This document shows positions 57,209-64,000 of a stretch of DNA of 64,000 nucleotides, in pieces. The notes below the pieces were generated by a model, which was not told the DNA's origin, did not search any database, and saw only the letters and a list, made by a program, of their open reading frames with translations. Every line of letters starts with the position of its first letter. Position 1 is the first letter of the stretch. Position numbers and translations under genes: made by a program. The DNA is from Pseudonocardia kunmingensis (GTDB taxonomy: Bacteria > Actinomycetota > Actinomycetes > Mycobacteriales > Pseudonocardiaceae), in assembly GCF_006716445.1 (NCBI RefSeq), contig NZ_VFPA01000003.1, forward strand, positions 1,178,001 to 1,242,000, in the 5' to 3' direction.

Positions 57209-58734
57209 GTCGCCACCTCCGCGCCCGCCATCTGCAACGAGCCGTGGATCGGCGGGCGCCAGCGCGGCCGGTCACCCCGGGCGGTGAGGGTGTCGATCTG
57301 GTAGAGGAACACGAACGGCGCCTCCTGCTTCAACAGTCGTTGCAGCTCCGCGAACGCGCGCAGCCGTTCCCGGGGGTCGACCGAGAGCTCCTCGCGGTCG
57401 ATGAGCCGGTCCGCCTCGTCGGAGGTCCAGCGGCTCTGGCGGCGGTCACGGCGCACGTTGGACTGGACGTTGCTCTGCCCGTCGAGCGTCCAGCCGGTGC
57501 TCGCGGCCAGGTACATCGGTCCGAGCGCGCGCCGGTTCTCGGAGGTGAGGCGGCTGGAGTAGGTGCCCGGGTCGACCGCGTCGACGCGGGCGCGCACGCC
57601 CACCCTGGCCAGCAGGCCCGAGATCGCCTCCGCCACGTTCGCATCCGTGCTGGACGCGGTGAGCACGGTGTCGAACCCGTCGGGGTAGCCCGCGTCCGCG
57701 AGCAGCCGCACGGCGAGCGCGGTGTCGCGGGTGAACGGCGCGACCGACGGGTCGAAGCCGAACGACTCGCGCGGGATCATCGTGGGCACCTCGCGCGCGT
57801 TGCCGTCGAGCACGGCCTCGATCAGCAGCGGCACGTCCACGGCGTGGTTGAGCGCCTGGCGCACCCGCGGGTCGCGCAGCGGGCCGTCCTCGGTGTCCAG
57901 CGACAGGTAGGAGGTGCGGATGCCCGGGAAGCGGTCGATCGTGACGCCCGGGTAGCCGCGCAGCTGCAGCGCGGCGTCCGGGGTGAGGCCGGTGACCAGG
58001 TCCACCTCGTCGCTCTGCAGCGCCGCCAGCGCCGAGGCCGGGTTGGCCATCGGGCGGAACACGAGCTCGTCCACGCCCGGGGGCCCGTTCCAGTGCGCGG
58101 CGTTCGCGCGCATCCGCAGCTCGTGGTCGCGCCGCCAGTCGACGAACGTGAACGGGCCGGTCCCGACCGGCGCGCGGGCGAACCCGTCGTCGCCGACCTC
58201 GGCGAGGTGGCGCGGCGGCAGCACGACGCCCCCGAACAGCGACAGCTTCGCCGGCAGGATCGGGTCCGGTTGGTCGGTCTGCAGCTCGACGGTCAGCGGG
58301 TCGAGGACCGCCGCGCCCGTGACGTAGCGCAGCTCGACGATCGGCGACTTCGTGCCCGGGTCGAGCAGGCGCTCGATGCTGAACTTCACCGCCGCGGCGT
58401 CGCAGGGCTCTCCGTTGTGGAAGGTGACGCCGGGGCGCAGCTGGAAGCGCCAGGTCAGCGGCGTCGGGTTGGACCAGGACAGGGCCAGCCGGGGAGCGAG
58501 CTCGTTGTCCGGGCCGCGGGTCGTGAGCGTGTCGAACAGGTTGATCAGGACGTTCATCGACGTCATGTCGCCCTGCTTCTGCGGGTCGAGCGTCTTCGTG
58601 TCGCCCGGCTGCGTCAGCCGCAGGACGCGCCCGATCGGTGCCTCGCTCGTGCCGCACGCGGTGAGCGCGGCGACCGCGGGCACGGCGAGCCCCGCGAGGC
58701 GCAGGGCGGAGCGCCGGGACAGCCGTGCGGTCAC
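57205..58734 (-). CDS. Oligopeptide-type ABC transporter substrate-binding lipoprotein
   Basis: A 509-aa extracellular solute-binding protein, family 5. It has an SRRSALRLAG signal region with lipobox LTAC, then LRLTQPGDTKTLDPQK, LRPGVTFHNGEPCDAAAVKFS and PVGTGPFTFVDWRRDHEL, usual for DppA-like proteins. Three tandem GTG codons compete as start (58743, 58740, 58734); 58734 has the best distance from GGAG. It is first in the operon and is controlled by the divergent IclR gene through 58769-58783. Confidence 0.92.
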   Translation of the reverse strand: MTARLSRRSALRLAGLAVPAVAALTACGTSEAPIGRVLRLTQPGDTKTLDPQKQGDMTSMNVLINLFDTLTTRGPDNELAPRLALSWSNPTPLTWRFQLRPGVTFHNGEPCDAAAVKFSIERLLDPGTKSPIVELRYVTGAAVLDPLTVELQTDQPDPILPAKLSLFGGVVLPPRHLAEVGDDGFARAPVGTGPFTFVDWRRDHELRMRANAAHWNGPPGVDELVFRPMANPASALAALQSDEVDLVTGLTPDAALQLRGYPGVTIDRFPGIRTSYLSLDTEDGPLRDPRVRQALNHAVDVPLLIEAVLDGNAREVPTMIPRESFGFDPSVAPFTRDTALAVRLLADAGYPDGFDTVLTASSTDANVAEAISGLLARVGVRARVDAVDPGTYSSRLTSENRRALGPMYLAASTGWTLDGQSNVQSNVRRDRRQSRWTSDEADRLIDREELSVDPRERLRAFAELQRLLKQEAPFVFLYQIDTLTARGDRPRWRPPIHGSLQMAGAEVAT

Positions 58735-58768
58735 GGGCACCACTCCATTCCAATTTTTCTACTCAGCA

Positions 58769-58783
58769 TTCCGTCTCACGGAA
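58769..58783. promoter_or_regulatory. IclR operator between divergent IclR and transporter genes
   Basis: TTCCGT-CTC-ACGGAA, a perfect 6-3-6 inverted repeat in the 72-bp gap. It starts 34 bp from the binding-protein GTG and ends 23 bp from the IclR ATG, and it overlaps a -35 region 19 bp before TAAGGT (58794-58799), which would give a leaderless IclR mRNA. Confidence 0.75.
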
Positions 58784-58806
58784 CGTTGGGCGGTAAGGTA
58801 GGCGCC

Positions 58807-59631
58807 ATGGCAACGGCTGTCAACGAATCCGGCGGGGAACCCGGCGAGCGGCCGGCCGAGGCGCGGGGGGCGCTGGACAAGGCACTCGCCCTGCTCACCG
58901 CGCTGGCCCGCCCCGAAGGGCCACACCGGCTGGCGGAGCTGGCCACCGCGGCGCAGGTGCCCAAGCCGAGCGCGCACCGGATGCTGCGCACGCTGGTCGA
59001 CTCCGGCTTCGCCACCACCACGGGCGGCTCCTACCAGGTCGGCCCGCACCTGCTCGGCATGGCCGCGGCCGCCCTCGCGAGCAGCCGGGAGGGCCGGTTC
59101 GCCCGTCCGGTGCTCACCGACCTGCAGCGCCGCACCGGCCACACCGTGCACTACGCCCTGCGCTCGCGGGACGTGGCCGTGCAGCTGGACGTGGTCGAGC
59201 CCGCGTCGGGGTACCGGCTGGCCGTGCGCGCGGGCGACGAGGTGCCGCTGCACTGCACGGCCGTCGGCCGCGCGATCCTCGCCGGCCTGCCCGACCGCGA
59301 GGCCGCCACCCTCCTCGGCGCCGGCCCGCTGCCCGCCCGCACGGCGCACACGCTCACCGACCCCGGCGCGGTGCGTGCCGCCGTGGCACAGGTCGACGCG
59401 CACGGGTACGTCGTCGAGGACGAGGAGTACGAACCCGACGTGCGCAGCATCGCCGCCCCGGTCGTCGACGGCACGGGCGCGGTGGTCGGCGCCGTCGCCG
59501 TCAGCGGGCTGACGTTCGTGCTCAGCCGCGACAGCGCCGACGTGCTCGGCCCGCTCGTGCGCGACGCCGCCGCCCGGCTGTCGGCGGCGCTGGGCGGCGG
59601 CCGGCTGCGGGTGGTGGGCGAGGATGGCTGA
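58807..59631 (+). CDS. IclR-family transcriptional regulator
   Basis: A 274-aa regulator: winged HTH (ALDKALALLTALARPEGPHRLAELATAAQVPKPSAHRMLRTLVDSGFA) and a GAF-like effector domain (VPLHCTAVGRAILAGLPDREA, VDAHGYVVEDEEYEPDVRSIAAPV). It probably represses the divergent dipeptide-type transporter operon. Its end overlaps the serine-hydrolase gene by 8 bp, so that enzyme is co-regulated. Confidence 0.95.
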   Translation: MATAVNESGGEPGERPAEARGALDKALALLTALARPEGPHRLAELATAAQVPKPSAHRMLRTLVDSGFATTTGGSYQVGPHLLGMAAAALASSREGRFARPVLTDLQRRTGHTVHYALRSRDVAVQLDVVEPASGYRLAVRAGDEVPLHCTAVGRAILAGLPDREAATLLGAGPLPARTAHTLTDPGAVRAAVAQVDAHGYVVEDEEYEPDVRSIAAPVVDGTGAVVGAVAVSGLTFVLSRDSADVLGPLVRDAAARLSAALGGGRLRVVGEDG

Positions 59632-60646
59632 CGCGATCGCGGACGTCGTCGAGCGGGGCGTCCACGACCGGATCTTCTCCGGCGCCGCGTGGTCGGTGGG
59701 CGATGCGGGCGGACCGATCGCCCGCGGGTTCGCCGGCGCCCGGTGCCGGGGCGGATCCCCCGTCGGCGAGGACGCGCTGTGGGACCTCGCCTCGGTGACC
59801 AAGCCGATCGTCGCGCTGACGGTGATGGCGCTGGTCGAGCGCGGCGCGCTGAGCCTGACCGACAGCCTCGGCGCCCTGCTGCCCGGATACGGCACCAGTC
59901 CCGACAAGGCCGGCCTCACCGTCTCCCAGCTGCTGACCCACACCTCCGGCCTGCCCGGCGCCACCCCGCTCTGGCGCACGCACCACACGCGGGAGGACCT
60001 GCTGGCCGCGATCCGCGACACACCCCTGCCCGCTCCGCCGGGCACGCGCGTGGAGTACTCGTCGCAGGGCTTCATCCTGCTCGGCCTGGTCGCCGAGGCC
60101 GTGGGCGCGAAGCCGCTCGACGCGCTCGTCCGCGAGCTGGTCACCGACCCCGCCGGGATGCGCGCGACGACCTTCACCCCCGACCCCGACCGCGCCGTCT
60201 CCACCGAGGAGTGCGCGTGGCGTGGCCGCCTGGTCACCGGCCAGGTGCACGACGAGAACGCGGTGGTGCTCGGGGAGCCCGCCGGGCACGCGGGCCTGTT
60301 CGCCCCGCTCGCCGATCTGGAACGGCTCGCCCGCACGCTCCTGACCGGCCGGCTGCTGCGCCCGGAGACGCACGCGCTGATGACCGCCGCCCGCACCGAC
60401 GGGCTGAACCTGCGCCGCGGACTGGGCTGGCAGGGCCGCGACGAGGTCGGCTCCCCGGTCGGCACCGGCCCGGGCCCGCGCTCCTACGGCCACACCGGCT
60501 TCACCGGCACGAGCCTGTGGATCGATCCCGACGCCGGCCGCGCGATGGTGCTGCTGACCAACCGCGTGCACCCCACCCGCACGGCCACTGGCATCGAACG
60601 GGTGCGGAGGGAGTTCCACGAGCTGGCGATGCAGCGGCACCGGTAG
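59624..60646 (+). CDS. Serine hydrolase (beta-lactamase/D-aminopeptidase fold)
   Basis: A 340-aa class C beta-lactamase-fold protein: SxxK motif LASVTKP, YxS motif VEYSSQGF and the KTG-box equivalent HTGFTG. Such enzymes are esterases, D-aminopeptidases or beta-lactamases. No signal peptide is visible, so it is probably cytoplasmic and acts on the imported peptide-like substrate. It is coupled to the IclR gene. Confidence 0.93.
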   Translation: MADAIADVVERGVHDRIFSGAAWSVGDAGGPIARGFAGARCRGGSPVGEDALWDLASVTKPIVALTVMALVERGALSLTDSLGALLPGYGTSPDKAGLTVSQLLTHTSGLPGATPLWRTHHTREDLLAAIRDTPLPAPPGTRVEYSSQGFILLGLVAEAVGAKPLDALVRELVTDPAGMRATTFTPDPDRAVSTEECAWRGRLVTGQVHDENAVVLGEPAGHAGLFAPLADLERLARTLLTGRLLRPETHALMTAARTDGLNLRRGLGWQGRDEVGSPVGTGPGPRSYGHTGFTGTSLWIDPDAGRAMVLLTNRVHPTRTATGIERVRREFHELAMQRHR

Positions 60647-60650
60647 GCGA

Positions 60651-60947
60651 TCAGGCGGGCTGGTCGGCCGCCGGGGTCGGGATCTCGGGGGAGCCCGCCG
60701 TGTCGGGTGCCGCGCCCGTCAGCGGCGTGGCGGCGTAGTAGCGGATCTCGGAGCTGCGCTCGGCGAACCGCCAGCCGTCGGCAGTCCGCCGGTAGCGGTC
60801 GTGGTGGAGCGCGTCGTTCGGGTGTGAGCTGCCGTCGCGCAACCGGCCGAACTCCGCGTAGGCCCGGCCCGTCGCGGTGTCGCCCGCGAGCTGGATGGCT
60901 GGTGCCAGCGATACGACGACGCACCGTCGGGATGTGAGGTGGCGGGC
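60651..60947 (-). pseudogene. SnoaL/NTF2-like gene remnant, N-terminus lost
   Basis: The minus-strand frame from 60947 encodes ARHLTSRRCVVVSLAPAIQL...GDTATGRAYAEFGRLRDGSS... and ends RFAERSSEIRYYAATPLTG..., the C-terminal two-thirds of a SnoaL-like protein. A TGA at 60948-60950 and no plausible start block the N-terminal third. It is therefore a degraded gene. It lies between two intact modules. The only in-frame start is a TTG at 60842, which would give a 63-aa fragment. Confidence 0.6.
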
Positions 60948-61003
60948 TCACGCTCGGTGGGGCGGATCCATGGATCTCGCAACGATCATCGAACCGCCGG
61001 CGG

Positions 61004-62026
61004 TCAGCGGTCGGAGCTGTGCGGGTCGGAGCTGCCGCGCACGACGAGCCGGTAGGCGGCCTGCACGGCGCGCGGGGACGCGTGCTCCGTCGCGCCCAGG
61101 CGCCGGACCAGGAGGTCGACGGCGCCGGCGGCGATCTGCTCCTTGTCCGGCGCGATGCTGGTGAGCGCCGGGGTGTGGAAGTGGCCCTCCTCCATGTCGT
61201 CGAAGCCGACCACCGCGACGTCCTCGGGAACGCGGCGACCGAGCCGGTGCAGGGTCTTGATCGCCCCGACGGCGAGCAGGTCGGTGAAGCAGAACACCGC
61301 GTCGATGTCGGGCTGCGCAGTGATCAGCTGTTGCATCGCGGCGGCGCCGTCGGCCCGGTGGTAGGCGGGGGCGACCACCTCCAGCTCCGGGTCCGGCTCG
61401 AGACCGGCGTCGCGCAGGGCGAGCCGGTAGCCCTCCAGCCGGGTGTGGGGCAACCCGCCGGGGTACTCCTTGTTCGGCCCGATCGCGGCGATCCGGCGCC
61501 GGCCGAGGCCGAGCAGGTGGGCCGTCGCCTCCCGGCCCGCACCCACGTTGTCGATCACGACGTGGTCGGTGGAGCGGTCGGCGCGGCCGCCGAGCAGGAC
61601 GACGGGCACGCCGCCGCGCCGGTCGGCGAGATCGTCCGGGCGCAGCCCCGAGGGGAAGAGGACCACCCCGTCCACGAGCTGCGCGCGGGCGTCGGAGATC
61701 GCGAGCTGCTCGTGGGCCCGCTGGCCCCCGGTCTGGTCGATCAGCACCGACAGGCCGTGCGCCGCCGCGGCGACCGCGATCTTGCGGGAGAGCTCGGCGA
61801 AGTACGGGATGGCGATGTCGGGCACGGCGAGTGCGATGTGCCCCGAGCGGCCGCGGCGGAGGTTGCGCGCTGCCAGGTTCGGCCGGTACTGCAGCTCCCG
61901 GACGGCGCGCTCCACCTTGGCGCGCGTCTCCGGTGCGACGCCCGCGTGGTTGTTCACCACCTTCGACACCGTCATCACCGAGACGCCGGCCCGGGTGGCG
62001 ACGTCCTTGAGGCTGCTCCGTCTCAC
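61004..62026 (-). CDS. LacI-family transcriptional regulator
   Basis: A 340-aa repressor: HTH (SSLKDVATRAGVSVMTVSKVVNNHAGVAPETRAKVERAVRELQYRPN) and PBP1-like sensor (GHIALAVPDIAIPYFAELSRKIAVAA ... FCFTDLLAVGAIKTLH). It starts with GTG. Two TAACGTTA-type palindromes in the 157-bp gap to the sugar ABC operon are its likely operators. Confidence 0.94.
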   Translation of the reverse strand: MRRSSLKDVATRAGVSVMTVSKVVNNHAGVAPETRAKVERAVRELQYRPNLAARNLRRGRSGHIALAVPDIAIPYFAELSRKIAVAAAAHGLSVLIDQTGGQRAHEQLAISDARAQLVDGVVLFPSGLRPDDLADRRGGVPVVLLGGRADRSTDHVVIDNVGAGREATAHLLGLGRRRIAAIGPNKEYPGGLPHTRLEGYRLALRDAGLEPDPELEVVAPAYHRADGAAAMQQLITAQPDIDAVFCFTDLLAVGAIKTLHRLGRRVPEDVAVVGFDDMEEGHFHTPALTSIAPDKEQIAAGAVDLLVRRLGATEHASPRAVQAAYRLVVRGSSDPHSSDR

Positions 62027-62070
62027 GGTGGCGCATCCTTCCGCGATCTCACCCCTGGCCCATCGTGCTA

Positions 62071-62082
62071 GTTAACGTTACA
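62071..62082. promoter_or_regulatory. LacI operator 1
   Basis: GTTAACGTTACA, with core TAACGTTA palindrome centred on CG as expected for LacI proteins, 45 bp upstream of the LacI gene start. Confidence 0.65.
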
Positions 62083-62125
62083 GCATCTCGAGCAGCGCTT
62101 ATGCGCTGATCATTGACTTCCTGAA

Positions 62126-62137
62126 TGTGACGTTACA
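62126..62137. promoter_or_regulatory. LacI operator 2
   Basis: TGTGACGTTACA, matching the same TGTAACGTTACA-like consensus with one mismatch, 46 bp before the binding-protein ATG. Its centre is 55 bp from that of operator 1, about five helical turns, so a looped complex is possible. Confidence 0.65.
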
Positions 62138-62183
62138 TCCTTGCCGCGCCCACCGCCGTCGGAGCCGGATCTGAGAGGTCGCC

Positions 62184-63488
62184 ATGAACCAGCAACTCCC
62201 GCCGCCCCGCCGAGGCCGAGCCGTCACCGCCGCGTGCGCGCTCGGTGCCGCGGTCGCCCTCGCGCTCACCGGGTGCGCGGTGGCCGACCGGGGCGACGGG
62301 TCCGGCGCGCCGACGCAGGACGGCCAGATCCGGGCGACCTGGTGGGGCGGGGACTCGGAGAACCAGGCGCTCAACACCGTATTCGACGCCTTCTCCGCCC
62401 GCAGCGGAGTGGAGGTGCGGCGCGAGTCGCAGGCGTTCGACGGCTACTGGGACCGCCTCGCCACCCAGACGGCGGGCGGCGGTGCCCCGGACCTGATCAT
62501 GCAGGCGGGCAGCCAGATCCCGGACTACGCCGGTCGCGACACCCTGCTGGACCTCACCGCGGTCGAGGGCCTCGACGTCGACGCCGTGGACGAGGGGCTG
62601 CGGCGGTTCGGCGCCGTGGGCGACCGGCTCTACGGCGTGGTCGCGGGCGCGAACGCGATGGGCCTGGTCACCAACGACGCGATGCTGGCCAGGGCCGGGG
62701 CCGTCGTCCCCGACGGCGAGTACGGATGGGACCGGTACGCGCAGGCGGCGAACGCCCTGCACGCCGCGCTCGGTCCGGACGTCTGGGGCGCCTCCGACGA
62801 GGGCGGCGACCTGATCTCGTTCATCCTGTTCGTCCGCGACAGCGGACGTCAGTTCTACGCCGACGACGGCACGCTGAACGCCACGCGCGAGGACCTCACC
62901 CGCTGGCTCGAGTACTGGCAGGCCCTGCGCGCGACCGGCGGCGCGCCGCCCGCCGACGTCACGGCCGAGGGCCAGGGCGAGCTGGCCGCCTCGCCGTTCG
63001 CGAAGGGCCGCACGGCCATGGACCTCGCCTGGACGCAGGACTACACGTCCTACTCCCGCCTGCTGCAGGACGAGCTGTCGATCTCGCTGCCGCCCTACGA
63101 CGCCCAGCACCCGAGCCTGTGGATGAACGCCGCGAGCCTCTGGTCGATCTCGGCGTCCAGCGCGAACCCCGACGAGGCGGCGGCCGCCATCACCTACATG
63201 GCCACCGACCCGGAGGCGATCGCCGACCTCGGTGTCGCCCTCGGCATGCCGCCCTCCCAGGCCGCGCGCGACCAGCTGCGCGGCACGCTGGAGGGGCCGG
63301 ACCAGGCCGCCATGGACTACATGGACGAGGTCGCGGCCACCTCCACCCCGCTGAACCGGCTGTGGCCGAGCGGCTTCGCCGAGCTGCGCTCCCTGCTCGA
63401 AGAGCTGAACGAGGCCGTGGCCTTCGGCAGCAGCACGGTGCCCGAGGCCGTCGACGAGTTCTTCGCGCGCGCGGAGTCCTTCGAGTGA
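62184..63488 (+). CDS. Sugar ABC transporter substrate-binding lipoprotein
   Basis: A 434-aa extracellular solute-binding protein, family 1. The signal region CALGAAVALALTGC ends in a lipobox Cys. Body motifs RATWWGGDSENQALNTVFDAFS, GGGAPDLIMQAGSQIPDYA and LWMNAASLWSISASS are typical. A GAGAGG site precedes the ATG. Coupled by 4 bp (GTGA) to the permease and controlled by the divergent LacI regulator. Confidence 0.94.
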   Translation: MNQQLPPPRRGRAVTAACALGAAVALALTGCAVADRGDGSGAPTQDGQIRATWWGGDSENQALNTVFDAFSARSGVEVRRESQAFDGYWDRLATQTAGGGAPDLIMQAGSQIPDYAGRDTLLDLTAVEGLDVDAVDEGLRRFGAVGDRLYGVVAGANAMGLVTNDAMLARAGAVVPDGEYGWDRYAQAANALHAALGPDVWGASDEGGDLISFILFVRDSGRQFYADDGTLNATREDLTRWLEYWQALRATGGAPPADVTAEGQGELAASPFAKGRTAMDLAWTQDYTSYSRLLQDELSISLPPYDAQHPSLWMNAASLWSISASSANPDEAAAAITYMATDPEAIADLGVALGMPPSQAARDQLRGTLEGPDQAAMDYMDEVAATSTPLNRLWPSGFAELRSLLEELNEAVAFGSSTVPEAVDEFFARAESFE

Positions 63489-64000
63489 CCGCGACACTCG
63501 TGAGGGCTACCGGTGCCGCGGCGTCCCACCGCGGTGCGCCACGACGCCGCCACCCCCGCAGGCGGGCGGCCGCGATCGCCGGGTACCTGTTCCTGCTGCC
63601 GTGGTTCGTCGGGCTGGCCGGGTTCGTCCTGGGCCCCATGGTGATCTCGGCCTACCTGTCGTTCACCGAGTACGACCTGTTCTCGAACGCGCGCTGGGTG
63701 GGACCGGACAACTACCGCACGATCCTCACCGACGACCCGGAGTTCGTGCAGTCGGTGCAGGTGACCTTCGGCTACGTGTTCCTCTCCGTGCCGCTGCGGC
63801 TGGTCTTCGCGCTGGGCATCGCGCTGCTGATGAACCGGGCCATGCGGGGCATGGCGTTCTACCGCTCGGTGATGTACCTGCCGTCGCTGCTCGCCGGCAG
63901 CGTGGGCGTCGCGTTGTTGTGGCGGCAGCTGTTCGGCCGCGAGGGCGCGGTGAACCAGCTGCTCGCGATCGTCGGCGTCCGCGGGCCGAACTGGATCGCC
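63485..64000 (+). CDS. Sugar ABC transporter permease (3' partial)
   Basis: The first 172 codons of a MalF-type permease. It starts GTG with a 4-bp overlap. Two to three membrane helices are visible (AIAGYLFLLPWFVGLAGFVLGPMVISAYLSF, FGYVFLSVPLRLVFALGIALLMN, MYLPSLLAGSVGVALLW). The rest, including the EAA loop, is beyond the right edge. Confidence 0.93.
   Translation, partial: MTATLVRATGAAASHRGAPRRRHPRRRAAAIAGYLFLLPWFVGLAGFVLGPMVISAYLSFTEYDLFSNARWVGPDNYRTILTDDPEFVQSVQVTFGYVFLSVPLRLVFALGIALLMNRAMRGMAFYRSVMYLPSLLAGSVGVALLWRQLFGREGAVNQLLAIVGVRGPNWIA

Noticed and set aside
60719..60982. Minus-strand 87-codon frame near the SnoaL remnant
   Set aside because: It is in another frame from the recognisable SnoaL sequence and lacks any family pattern.
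1..64000. CRISPR arrays, tRNA/rRNA genes, prophage or IS transposases
   Set aside because: None recognised by eye on either strand; dispersed palindromes are spaced far apart and not CRISPR-like.

Overview
This window is chromosomal DNA of a high-GC actinomycete. Evidence for that: very GC-rich third codon positions, many GTG and TTG starts, 4-bp ATGA/GTGA gene overlaps, an F420-type LLM oxidoreductase, GAF-ANTAR and STAS regulators, an ECF42 sigma factor with its DGPF partner, and a DUF222 (13E12-type) HNH protein behind an actinobacterial-style LexA box. A Pseudonocardia-like organism fits, but that is inference. No rRNA, tRNA, CRISPR array, IS transposase or phage module was seen. Most of the window is accessory metabolism made of small regulator-transporter-enzyme cassettes.

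Layout. 1-1.8 kb: a NarL-type two-component pair, cut at the left edge. 1.8-6.2 kb: a CPBP protease, an AhpD-like protein, a thioesterase coupled to a 46-codon small gene, a cysteine-rich 69-aa protein and an EamA exporter. 6.2-11.9 kb: a MocR regulator whose start codon overlaps that of the EamA gene, an FAD/NAD(P) protein, a LuxR regulator, and a hydrolase/TetR pair with two operators. 11.9-13 kb: a cobalt-type nitrile hydratase split into three subunits. 13-18 kb: a hydrolase, two STAS proteins lacking the usual serine, AEC and CDF transporters and a GAF-ANTAR protein. 18-27.3 kb: an LLM oxidoreductase, an aldehyde dehydrogenase, YdeI-like, VOC (zinc-ribbon) and DUF202 genes, a CAP-domain secreted protein, a membrane gene interrupted by an in-frame TAG, a membrane sulfatase, and the DGPF/ECF42 operon.

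27.3-36.3 kb: an HNH gene, a TetR/hydrolase operon, and a TctCBA tricarboxylate transporter divergent from a CitA/CitB-type two-component system that probably controls it. 36.4-42.8 kb: a sugar ABC importer without ATPase, a D-mannonate dehydratase, a zinc-type MDR dehydrogenase and a LacI regulator, which looks like a sugar-acid (hexuronate) module. 42.9-47.1 kb: a HisD paralogue (HpsN-like) and an MHS-type transporter behind a perfect LacI palindrome, then a formate/nitrite-family channel divergent from cyanase. 47.1-50.9 kb: GlxA-type and LysR regulators, a hydrolase and an SDR. 50.9-60.6 kb: an oligopeptide-type ABC importer with four consecutive 4-bp overlaps, with an IclR regulator, serine hydrolase, creatininase-family amidohydrolase, glucarate-dehydratase-like enolase and a degenerate ROK protein. 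61-64 kb: a LacI regulator with two operator copies and a second sugar ABC importer cut by the right edge.

The less expected signals are not in the large genes. They are: (i) a palindromic element present three times, each copy carrying an 8-codon ATG...TAG mini-frame behind a GGGA; (ii) a second intergenic GTGTGTGCG-type inverted-repeat family; (iii) the small genes at 4.1 and 5.0 kb; (iv) the amber-interrupted membrane gene; and (v) many clean operator palindromes that tie regulators to their targets.
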